A DNA stretch of 64,000 bases, taken from assembly GCA_022702545.1 (NCBI GenBank), contig JAHRBC010000004.1, positions 4,370,001-4,434,000 of the forward strand. Direction: 5' to 3'. Within the stretch, counting starts at the first letter, position 1; the number at the start of each line of letters is the position of its first letter. Of the stretch, positions 26,682 to 36,520 are shown one piece after another. Below the pieces are notes generated by a model that searched no databases, was not told the origin of the DNA, and saw only the letters and a program-made list of their open reading frames with translations. The translations under genes and the position numbers were made by a program. The stretch is from Phycomyces nitens (lineage: Eukaryota; Mucoromycota; Mucoromycetes; Mucorales; Phycomycetaceae).

Positions 26682-28438
26682 ACAAACACCAACGGCTGTG
26701 GTCAACTAACCGCCGTGAAATCTACGCTATTATATTCGGATTAGAAAGATTCCGTCCTCTACTCTTGGGAAATCCAAATTTAGAAATTCGCACGGATCAT
26801 TCAGCCCTGATCTATTTATATTCTAGCAGCTACCTGTCCAGCAACTTACAAAATTATGTTGATACTCTCAATGAATATGGGCGACTCAAAATTAGCTATG
26901 TCAAAGGAGTAGACAATACCCTACCAGATGCGCTGAGTCGACTTTACCCTCCTGTTGAAGTAGACATTCAACAGAAACAAGAGGAGGATCAAGTAATTCG
27001 TAAGATGCTAAAGTACATCATGATTAAAAGGCAGAACATCGAACACGATGACAACACAACCTCTGCAGTTAAGAAAAGAGGAGAGCACTTTACCAAAAGA
27101 CAAATAGTGCATAGTAAAGACAAAGACCTACATATCCTAGCCGTAAAACTCAACAATGAACAATTCAAAGAAGCAACCCTGGACTACTTGATTCCACCGC
27201 GAGCAGACAGAAAAACTCTGATGGAAGAAGCTCATAAAATGGGGCACTTTGGCATAGAAGGAGTAGTGCGATCATTACTAAGTGATGGTGTGTATTGGTC
27301 ATCAATGTATAAAGAATGCAAGGAAGTAATATCAAGCTGTATACCCTGTGCTCAACATACCATCGTGAAACGTGGATATAATCCTAAGAAAAGCATAGTT
27401 GCTTGGGATGTATTTGATCATATTGCGATGGATCTGGCAGGACCATTTGCTGTCACCGAGAACCAAAACATGTACATATTGGTGGTGGTGGACATAGCAA
27501 CCAGATACATAATCGCAAGACCATTACCAAACAAACAAAGTGACACTGTTGCCAAGGCATTGACTGGGGTGTTTGGAGATTATGGTATTGCGATTGTGGG
27601 ACGGTTTATCCAATCCGATAACGGACGAGAATTCAGAAACAGCTTGATGCAATCCATTACACAAATCCTAGGCATAAAGCATAAGTTCTCAACGGCTTAC
27701 TACCCACAAGGAAATGGGATTGCCGAAACCAGCGTCAAGATGATAACAAACACGCTGCGTAAATTATGCGGACAAGACTTCAGAAACTGGGATGAAATAT
27801 TGCCTACAGCTCAACTATGCTGCAATTTGAAGATCCGTACGAGATCTGGATCAAGCCCATTTTCGCTGATGTTCGCTCGAAAAGTTAACAAAGTTGGAGA
27901 TTACTCTAACGACAACGCAGAATCGTCTACAACCAAAAGATGTATAACTGAAGAAGAATTACTACAGCGTGCCGAGAAAATGTCAACAGTGGTATTCCCT
28001 GCGATAAAGAAACGTACAATGCAATTGATCGAAGAATATGATAAAAAGTTTAACAAGAAACATTATCTGATCGATATACCACTGGGACAAACAGTTATGG
28101 TACGACTACCGTCTAGGGACACAAAATTATCACCACTGTTTGAAGGACCATTCGTAGTGGTGCGCAAAACTGAAAGCAACAACTATGTATTAAGAGACGA
28201 AACCAATGAACTCTTGCATAGGGACTATACTCCTTCAGAACTAAAGGTTGTGAATATCGACGAAACCGCCATTGAAGATGAATATGTAGAAGTGGATGAA
28301 ATCCGTGATCATAAAGGATCAGGACATTCGCGTCTATTCTTGGTAAAATGGAAAGGATTAGGGAGCGTGAAAATTCATGGATCCATGCGGGAGAGTTTAG
28401 ATCACCCGAACCTATTCGAAAATATTGGAAACGAGTAG
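26575..28438 (+). CDS. RNase H-integrase-chromodomain part of the polyprotein (shifted frame)
   Basis: It continues the pol homology in the -1 frame relative to the first part. RNase H starts at KFFMQTDASLYGISAILYQ and continues with HIAFISKSLNKHQRLWSTNRREIYAI. Integrase has the HHCC zinc region (H...H about 27234-27258, CIPC near 27340), then MDLAGPF, IQSDNGREF and a downstream Glu (about 27700-27730). The chromodomain begins at VEVDEIRDHKG...RLFLVKWKGLG. Within it the frame is lost again at a G-run (28361-28363), and the open frame stops at 28438. Frame loss makes this copy unlikely to give a normal full-length Pol unless the breaks are sequencing errors. Confidence 0.85.
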
Positions 28439-28649
28439 AGGAGCAAAAACTAAAGCTTTGCTCACCAATACTCCGAATGTCATCCAACCTATTCGTAAGA
28501 GAGGTCGACCAAGGAAAGTCGATAACCAAGTACCGACTACAAATTCCAATGCGATTGAACTGGGAACAAAACGATCAAGAGCAACAACAGTCACTACTGT
28601 TACTCAGGATCAGCCTACTCGAAAAAGAGGACGTCCACGCAAGGCTTAA
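28364..28649 (+). CDS. Chromodomain end and AT-hook tail (further shifted frames)
   Basis: After the G-run at 28361-28363 the chromodomain resumes in the next -1 frame (ENSWIHAGEFRSPEPIRKYWKR). After a short A-run at 28445-28449 a third -1 shift gives a Thr/Asn-rich tail with two AT-hook motifs (IRKRGRPRK near 28490-28520 and TRKRGRPRK near 28618-28646), ending in a stop at 28649. AT-hooks bind the minor groove of AT-rich DNA. The hooks sit at the extreme C-terminus of the integrase region. Confidence 0.75.
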
Positions 28650-28715
28650 ATTTTTTTTTTTGATATTTTCTAACAACAAGTCGTTTCAACGATAGTTGAA
28701 CCTGGCTGGGGGGAG

Positions 28716-28941
28716 TGTGGTAAAACCACCATAGTACAATAATTTATTATGGGATAACAAAAGCTACATAGTGAAATCTACACAAGTAGATTTAAACTAA
28801 GCTACCAATTATTATCATATTAACACTCAGCCAGATACTTAAACACAAATTCTAGAATATACAGAAGTTTAGTTTCTCTTTTACTTTGGAAATAAATTAC
28901 AAGTAAAATTGACATATCGTGTTTTGATTAATTTTGCTACA
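28716..28941 (+). repeat. 3' LTR
   Basis: 226 bp, identical by eye to 23223-23448, preceded by a G-rich polypurine run and followed by the right ATATC duplication (28942-28946). Confidence 0.95.
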
Positions 28942-28946
28942 ATATC
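28942..28946. repeat. Target-site duplication, right copy
   Basis: ATATC, the same as 23218-23222. Confidence 0.9.
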
Positions 28947-29006
28947 ATTTCTTTTTCTACCTTTTACAATAATAAAGGTTTTTTTAAAACCATTTATAAA
29001 TCAATT

Positions 29007-29520
29007 TTATTGTGTCGTGATTCTATCCATGTAAATATACAGTTGGAGGGGTGCAATACCAAAAAAAAATCCGCTTGTCTGGTTTCCATTATTAATGCAA
29101 GCGTGAATGTTCTTTATCAAAGCGGAAACCAGATAGAACTTTCCTACTCGGCTCTGCCTAATACGCTGTCTATTCTTGAACTTGATGTATCCAAAAAGAA
29201 AAAAAAGGGCTTCAGCATGCCCAAACTCCCACTCGCCACATTCTCTCGCCCTTGACATGACCCGAATCATTTACTGCTCAAAATACCAGTGTCGTTTTCC
29301 CTTTTTTGAACGGTTTGACCAGCAAATAATGTCTTGTGTATGCTGAATCGTCATACAGGGTATATTGGAAAGCACCAGAATCAGTATGGCACAGTTGCTT
29401 TACAGGCTGAGCTAGAATGCCACTGGTGTCAAGCATTCTCTGACCATGCATTGCTCTAGCAAATGTTCCACACATGGTCCCTGTGATTCAGCCTAGTTAC
29501 AGTGTATCCAACAAGTAATG
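29007..29520 (-). pseudogene. Decayed PIF/Harbinger-like (DDE_Tnp_4) transposase C-terminus
   Basis: On the minus strand, 29500-29279 reads ITGTMCGTFARAMHGQRMLDTSGIL...LYDDSAYTRHYLLVKPF. This resembles the PDG.....GP..GRRHDS.ML..SGI and GD.AY...YLL.PF blocks around the second catalytic Asp. A second frame (29255-29007) continues with ECGEWEFGHAEALF...KFKNRQRIRQSRVGKFYLVSALIKNIHAC, like the VEW.FG motif (catalytic Glu region) and the following VGKYYLVA.LL.N.HTC block. The frame changes between the parts, and the N-terminal half upstream is unrecognisable, so it is a remnant. Confidence 0.7.
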
Positions 29521-30164
29521 CCATACGTGGGGGTTTCCGCTGCACTCTCACCCCACGTCAACTTGAAGTATTCCGAAAGGGTATCCTTGGAAAAGATCCA
29601 AAGAAATGCTCAATCCCTTGCACAGAGACGCCTCTCTATTCGGGGAAAAAGAGCCTAGTCATCAACTCTCTGCTTCTCAGCTCACTATGGCATGTTTTGT
29701 ACGTGCTACCTACTGATGAACGCTTTTTTTTTCAATACTAGAGGGTGATTTTTATGTTTGCTGCGTTGTATTATTACTACGCAGCAAAATTCTGATTTTA
29801 AAAGGTTTTATTTTTATTTTTGGGTGCTCATCTTGACAATAAAATCCAAAACTTGCTGAGCAACAGAATTCATTCATATGGCATTTGTTAATGGGCTATA
29901 TGATAAAAGTTCTGCAAGATATCAATTATACTGTATTGAAAATAATACACAAAGTATTGCAACTAGCCTTGGGAAAATTTCCCGGAGGTCAATAAACCGC
30001 CCAGGATACGACAATCGTCAAAGTGTAATGGCCAATGCTGACAAGATATCCAAAAGAGAATTGATGTGATTTATAATTTCGTAAAACAATGCTTAAAAAG
30101 TCCATGGAAATTCCAATTGATTCCAATTAAGAGTAGATGAATCGAAAAATAGATACAAATATAT
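29521..30164. other. Intergenic DNA with a small hairpin
   Basis: A 10-bp-arm hairpin (29757-29788, arms TTTGCTGCGT/ACGCAGCAAA) is the only clear structure. A short plus-strand open frame at 29878-30069 has no motif. Confidence 0.45.
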
Positions 30165-30184
30165 GTGCAAAAGACATCACCCAA

Positions 30185-30350
30185 AGCCTGAATCTTTCTG
30201 ACTAATACTCTGTTTGGCGAGTGGTACATTGTCTTTGATGGCAATCATGATATTCATCATGTAAGACTCGGTCTTGACAGGATACTTTGCGAGACGTTTT
30301 GAATTGATTTTGTGGATGGTATTAAAAGTTGGTTGTGTATTTTATTTGGC
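30185..30350 (-). other. Protein-like open stretch, possible exon remnant
   Basis: About 50 minus-strand codons ending in TGA read KINSKRLAKYPVKTESYMMN, followed by an Ile-rich segment and VPLAKQSISQKDSGFG. This is a normal protein composition in otherwise AT-rich DNA. A stop lies just upstream in frame, and no start or convincing acceptor was found. It may be the last exon of an eroded gene or part of a transposon. Confidence 0.25.
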
Positions 30351-31023
30351 ATTATTGGTCAAAGGTTTGATTAAAAGTGAAGGTTCTGTCATGAAGATAT
30401 ATGATATTTCCAAATGCCTCTAAAATGTGTTTCTACATTTTTAATGTGGTTTATTTTTAGACTCTAATTTGATTGGACGGAGTTGTAATATGTAAACCAA
30501 TTAAATTATACAAGTGATATGATTGGTTGTTCGATATATATATATTGTTATCTATATATTTATTTTGTTATATATATTTAAATGAGTTTTGATTTATTTT
30601 TGAATTATAAAAATAAAAAAAAATTATTGTACAAGTGAGGGGGGAGGGGGGGAATTTGGTGATTTACAAGAGAAAAAAATATAGGTGAAATGAATGCCAT
30701 GAAATAAAATAAAATAAAATATATCTTTAAAAAAAAAAAAAGAAAAAGATGGAGAAAGTGATTGTGACTGGTTTAAAGATCGAATCACTTTTTTTTGGTT
30801 TGGTTTGGTCTGGTTTGGTCTGTTTTGTTTTGTGGTTGGCAAGATGTATATAGAAGGTGTCTATATAGAGTGCCAAAGTCGGAATGTAATCTCCAGGACG
30901 GCGAGGATGTGCAAGGGAATGAATGTTATGTAGGTGGTGCTGCTATTTCGATGCTGCTGCTGCTGCATTCATTATAATTATTATTATTACTATTACTATA
31001 TATTTTTTTTGGTTGTTGGTTGG
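30351..31023. other. AT-rich 3' flank of the kinase gene
   Basis: Low-complexity tracts only: a G-rich run near 30637-30653, A-runs near 30729-30741 and TGGTTTGG-like repeats near 30795-30830. No gene seen. Confidence 0.5.
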
Positions 31024-32754
31024 CTATGCATCTGTGCACGGACCTTGTTGAACAGGCTCTGCTGCTGCTGCTGCTGCTGCTGTAGGGCGAGGGCTGGGGG
31101 AGCCAGGACGACTGGATGCCAGCCGTTTGCGTTTTTCTTTTTCTGCAATCACTCCAGGGGGTTCTTGGGTGACGACAACCAGATGATCACGGTATGTGGG
31201 AGGAGCAACCAAGACGTGGTGAACATGGCGAGAACCAGGCTCAGAAGGGCTGCAGACATCAATTGTCTGTGTCCATCTGTCTTCTCGCATAGCCTCAATC
31301 GTCGGCCTTTTGGTGGGGTCCATATTAAGCACGGCTGCCAAAAGAGCACGAGAGTCTCGAGGCAACAATTTCAGTAGGCGAAACTGCTGCTGGTTTTGGT
31401 TCGTGGCAAATGCCTTGAAAGACGGATCAGACATTCGAGGGAAACGCCATGGGAATCTACGGATCGTCATACACACGAACACTATTCCACAAGACCAAAT
31501 GTCGCTCTGACGGGGATCGTATTGAGGCTGGGTGTATTGCTCTGGGGCAATGTAAGGGTCGGACCCAAATATTCCCTTGGACATGGTGATGTGGTCCTCA
31601 AAGGGGTATTTGAACACACTCGAGCACCCAAAGTCAATGATCTTGAGGATGCCTTCATGGTCAAGCACCAGGTTATCCAGTTTGAGATCGCGGTGGGCAA
31701 TTCCGACGCTGTGGAGATAGGCTACACCATCCAGTAGCTGGCGCCAACAGCACGCAATCTCCTCGCGGGACATCATTCCGCTCATTACCACGCTAAAGAG
31801 ATCGTTGGGCGCAAACTCCATGATCTCAAAGAAGTTGGGCCCTTCCTGGATGATGTCGAGGGTTTCGATTACGTTGGGGTGATGGAGAGTTGAGCCGATG
31901 CAGAACTCTGCAGTGACTTTTTTGATGTAGTCCTTTTCGCTTTCTTGGCTTAGTCGTTTACGAAACTGCTTGACTGCAAATGTCTTTTGGTCTACGGAGC
32001 GTCTGATTAATCGGACTGACCCCCCTGCGCCCTTGCCAATGTATCGACCTGAGTAAAATATGTTTAGCACCGATGCAAAATGCAAAGCAAGGATTCAAAT
32101 ATACATATATACATATATACATATATACATATATATATATCTTGGCTTACCCCAAGTGCCATATCTACCACCAATATCTTGTCTGAACTGGTTTGCAAAT
32201 GTATCCGAGCGCTTGTCTTCTTCCTCTGGTGCAAAGAATCGCCTGAGATCTGACCAGACGATAAAGCTATTATCTTTACGCTCTTGGGATGGCTGGCGGT
32301 GAAAGTGGGTCTGATGGTACTGATGGTTGTATTCTGGCTTCTTAAAGATGAATTGGGATGGGGTGCAGACACTGGCCGGACGATGGATCAGGGCAGGACG
32401 AGAGATAGATGTCGGGGGCGGGGTATGGATTGGCTGAGGGTCGGGAGTAGAGGATGTTGAGGACGAAGGAGATGGTGGTTTGGAGGATTGAAAGAGTTGG
32501 GAGCGAGGTCTGGTAGAGCGAGGCGATGATACTGCGGCCGACTGGAGCAGACGTGCAAGTTCAGACAGATCTACTGTTGTGTTTGTATTTGTGCTTGTGT
32601 TTGTGCTTGTTGAGGCGGTGCTGGAAGAATGACGATGAGAACAGTGACTGGTGGCTGTTGTATGTGTCACCACTGCTGGAGAGAGAGTGGGACTGGATGG
32701 CATCGACCGGTCTGGCGTTACAAAATCGTAACGCTGATTGACTAGGTGTAGCAT
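31024..32754 (-). CDS. Ser/Thr protein kinase, HAL4/SAT4 (NPR-HAL5) family
   Basis: Exons 32754-32151 and 32048-31024 give 542 residues. Residues 1-190 are Ser/Thr/Pro-rich and probably disordered and regulatory. The kinase domain follows (about 203-480), with [13 protein letters not shown] (Gly loop), FAVKQF (Lys about 228), [13 protein letters not shown] (catalytic Asp about 322), KIIDFGCSS (DFG about 340) and [10 protein letters not shown]. The [14 protein letters not shown] lead-in and DFGCS are typical of the fungal Hal4/Hal5 group, which controls plasma-membrane ion and nutrient transporters in yeast. The C-terminus has a poly-Ala run from a (GCT)n tract. The exact orthologue is uncertain. 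The intron holds an (ATAC)n-like repeat. Confidence 0.85.
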
Positions 32755-33511
32755 ATATATTTGTGATGAAAAGGAGAATGAGAGAAGGAAGAAGAGAGAA
32801 AAGACAGAATAGGGGGTTAAAATACTCTCTCTCTCTCTCTTAAAAAAAAAAAAAAAAAAAGATTATTTTCTGGGTATTTTGCAAAATAGTAATAATTTTA
32901 ATTGTAAAAAAAAAAGAAAAAAAAATGACAGTGATGAAACATAAATTTCTGTGATTTGCAATCAACGATAATCAAATATATATATATATATATAATTTTT
33001 ATAATAAGACTAATAATTACAATATTGCCCTTTTTTCTTTTTTCTTTTTTTCGTTTCATTATTAGTAGTAGTATTCGTTCTATTGATCGATTAAAAAAAA
33101 TTCGAATTCACACAGAATCATCATTGTCATTTTAATCACCAGATAAATTGATACCTTGTAAATTGTGCGTCACTCTATATATATATTTTTTATCATTATA
33201 GAACCAGATAAACCACAGAAGCGCAGCCTTGAGGCTCTTTAGCGCAGTAAACGATACATGTCTTTGAAATCAATTCACATACTCACGCACAAACCCATCC
33301 TGTTTTATCGTGAGACGAATCTTGCCCCTGTTATCTTGTTCTTTTTCTTTGTCCCATGTAACACCTAATTCTTGTACGATATATCACGCGTTATGTTGGA
33401 AGCTAGTTCCAGAACAAGAACAAAGTCCAACAAACCAAGATCGCCAACGATACAAATAACAGCACCAAGGATTTTTTTCATAATTAAATTTTTTATGTAT
33501 TTTGTATCAAA
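32755..33511. other. Kinase promoter side and VAP 3' flank
   Basis: Contains a (CT)n plus poly-A tract (32825-32860), an (AT)n run (32977-32993) and no recognisable gene. Confidence 0.45.
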
Positions 33512-35131
33512 TCAGAATAGGAAATATGTGACAATAAACACCAATCCAGCCACTGCCAACACAACTTCTGGAGGGTATCCGTCTACAGAAGGCTGTCGCA
33601 GTGCTGCCAGATGCTGGTGAACCGCATCAGATCTAGCCTCTACGCTCTTGGGTACTACTCTGAGACTTTCTAGCTCTCCTTCGAGTGTCTTTATCTGAGC
33701 ATTTGCCGCCTTCAACTTGGTCTCCAATTCAGCAATCCCCAGATCCTTTTCTTTTGTCCTTGTCTTTTCACTCTTGGTCTCGGCTATAACCTGCTTACTT
33801 GGTACCTCTTTTGGACCCTCAATATCCATACCGGACGTTTCTGGCTTGTTATTTTCAACAGGAGCCAATACAGATTGGACGGCCACAGGAGCAGGTACAT
33901 TGGTTAATGTTGTCTAGTATAAAAAGCTTAGTTTCCCATTCAACTAGCCCCATCCATACACAATCATCATCCTTACCCCAATCTCTCTTGAACGTGCTGG
34001 TTCTTCAACTGGAACAGAGGAATTAATGGTGGTGGTGGGTGTATTGGTATTAGTATTGGCATTGGCATTGGTATCGATATCCTGGACACTTTGGGCTATG
34101 GGTGTAGGGACATTGACATTGATAGTGCTCAATTGATCTGGTTTATCCAACACATGTTGAGAAGGCTGTTGAGTTGTTTGCACCTTTTCTGCAACGGTTG
34201 CCTCAGATACTGCTGGTACTGCGGTTGGCATAAGAGCATCGGGCTTAACGGCCGCATTATCCCTAGTTCCCTCTTCTGGTGCGACTGCAAGTTGGCTATC
34301 TCCTACTGCTGATAAGGTTACTGGTGCTATTGGCACAGATGCTGGCACAGATGCTGGCACAGATGCTGGCACAGATGCTGGCACAGATGTTGGCACAGAT
34401 GTAGGCACTGAAGTCTCTTTCTCTGGCACTGGAGGGACGGGCACAACAGGTGGCAGGGCAGCCAATGGTGCTGGTGTAGGTGGTGGAACATACTCGGGTC
34501 CAGCCTCTTGTACGGTAGGAAGGGTTGTCGATGGCTGGCTAGCATACACACACTTGATTTTAAACTGCTGGATACTGGCCTTGTCTTCGGCCTCTATAAG
34601 TCCCCACTAGAGACGCGTATGCCATGAATAATTCAGCCCGTATAACAAATGTCTTACCATTTCTGATGTCGATAGATTCTCATACGCAGGCTTAATAACA
34701 GCTGTCTGGACAAGAAATTTATCCCTGCATTTGTAGTCCAAAGGCAAGTCTTCCTTGAATGGCTGAAGGATGACTAGGAGCCGCGAAATATCAATTGTTT
34801 ACAGATTGGTTTGCTATATATCAGTTGGTAATATTCGTATGTATTGTGTACGATTGTTTACCTTGGACTTCGACTTGGGAATTAGGCTCGATGCGACCTG
34901 CATTAGGTCTGACGCAGTATTGTTTTGGGGCAGTAGTCTTGACTTTGAATGAGACTGGCTCTGCACCAGGATTCCTCACATGTAGAATCTCATTTCTTGA
35001 CTCGGTCAAAGGGTCTAGTAGAATATTTGAAGATTATTATCGTTGTATTTTTTCTTAGTCATTTTTAGATCTTTCTAGAATAGCGTACGGTAAAATGTTA
35101 GTTGTGAGACTGGCTCAATGACGACAGACAT
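33512..35131 (-). CDS. SCS2: VAP/Scs2-type ER membrane contact-site protein
   Basis: Exons 35131-35089, 35014-34862, 34773-34658, 34606-33977 and 33913-33512 give 447 residues. The N-terminal MSP domain (residues about 1-125) carries the VAP consensus FKVKTTAPKQYCVRPN, which forms the FFAT-binding surface. A long Pro/Val/Ala/Thr-rich linker follows, with a 12-bp tandem repeat encoding SVPA/SVPT units. Then comes a short coiled coil (about residues 360-410) and a C-terminal membrane anchor (VVLAVAGLVFIVTYFLF). The protein would sit in the ER facing the cytosol and recruit FFAT-motif lipid-transfer proteins. The linker is longer than in yeast Scs2. Confidence 0.93.
34327..34398. repeat. 12-bp tandem repeat in the VAP linker
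   Basis: About six copies of a 12-base unit (GGCACAGATGCT and variants) encode SVPA/SVPT repeats in frame on the minus strand. Confidence 0.85.
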
Positions 35132-36082
35132 GATGATGATGATGATGTCTTTTATTCTTTAAAGTGGGATGAGTAAAGATAGGAGTTACAAAGGGATACA
35201 CTGTAGAAAGTGTATGTGTCCCAGTCGAAAAAAATTCATGTCGCATTTTCTGAAAATGTGAATTTTCGCGCGCTGACAAATCAGAAGCCCTCTAGACTTT
35301 GTCGCACGAAATTTGGCATCTTAATGCTTTTTTTAATGTAAAAAATAAATAAATTGTGGGATTCGGTAAGCATGGGAATCTGGCAACATTTATTATAAAG
35401 GCAAAATAGCCTCTTTTGTTTCAAATTCCCAGTCTAGATTATCTGTGTGGGCCAATGCTCACCCCTTGATTGTAAAACGAATCTTTGAAGCCAATATGGA
35501 TTTAACTTGTGCCATTAAATAACAATGACATAAACCCTTGTGCCCATAAAAGGCTCTCGGTAATCACACTGCTCCTTACCTACTTTGTTCCAGGGACGAT
35601 CTTATCTATCTTGTGTATTTCAGTCCTATTGGCCACAGTACAACCAAAACCCAAAATACCATGGACAGCCGACAACTATGGCTTGGCAATATGGATTCTT
35701 TGCATCTGCTCCAGTTCTAATTTCAGGAAATTACAACACAAATTGCTGCATCTGTACAACATGTACAAACTAATTATATATATATACATATATATATTTA
35801 TATATTCTTTAGGTCTCTTTGCCAATTCAAACTCTTCCGAGGAAAGACAAGCCTCCTTGAAAGTTTTGGCCTTAGTCTTGGCCAAATGTCTCATTATACA
35901 CACTAGGGCTGCTCTGTTGGCTCCGCAGATGATGCCATTGTACTTTGGTCGGCCCCATTGCACGGTTCATGGTTGGTTTCCATGGTCCTTGTTGGATTTA
36001 ATCAAAGATCTATCAATCTATTTTTTAAACTGCACAAATATTATGATTAATCAAACCTTGTTTTTATATATCAAACAATAAA
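35132..36082. other. Intergenic DNA, no supported gene
   Basis: Plus-strand open frames at 35509-36081 and 35585-35773 look partly protein-like (Cys- and Trp-containing), but an AT-repeat tract interrupts them and no family is recognisable. They could be an eroded element. Confidence 0.35.
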
Positions 36083-36277
36083 TTGTTGGGCATCATCATG
36101 GATACTGTAACCATGGCTGATAATATTACCGTTATTTTACCTATTGTAAACAAGAGGCCTCTAGATACAACGTGGCTTTTTATCAGCCTAAAGTGTTTTG
36201 GAATCAAGTATCATATTCCTCCTGGGAACCCATGTTGTGTAGAGAGAATGGCAATCATTAACCACAGCCTCATTTAG
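36083..36277 (+). pseudogene. Possible integrase-core fragment of an old retroelement
   Basis: An open frame reads ILPIVNKRPLDTTW...FGIKYHI.PPGN..VERMAIINHSLI. It weakly follows the LP.NK........LGIKH...P..N..VER.N.TL pattern around the catalytic Glu of Ty3/gypsy integrases. The match is short and no other domain is nearby, so this is tentative. Confidence 0.25.
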
Positions 36278-36485
36278 TCTTTTGTTGTTCATTACTGTAT
36301 GCTGCACTGTGATAAAGAGGCACCATTACCACCACTGACCTTGTTGGACTACTCGTACCATTAGCTATCGAAATTATCCTGCAGTATATAAATAGAGACA
36401 CCCTAGGGCATGTAATCATTTATATTGACATGTAAACTAGTTTTTTTTATAGTCAATACATATAAAAGAAATCATGGCTTTGAAC

Positions 36486-36520
<35 letters not shown>

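Larger units (their letters stand above)
23223..28941 (+). mobile_element. Ty3/gypsy chromovirus LTR retrotransposon
   Basis: Two 226-bp LTRs (23223-23448 and 28716-28941) appear identical base for base, start TG and end CA, and are flanked by ATATC on both sides. The 5.72-kb element has Gag, protease, reverse transcriptase, RNase H, integrase and chromodomain in Ty3/gypsy order. A purine-rich run just before the 3' LTR (about 28706-28715) is the likely polypurine tract. I see no obvious tRNA primer-binding site after the 5' LTR. Identical LTRs mean a very recent insertion. Confidence 0.95.

Noticed and set aside
35509..36081. 190-codon plus-strand frame as a membrane protein gene
   Set aside because: It is carried across an (AT)n tract coding Ile-Tyr repeats, and the parts on either side share no recognisable fold.
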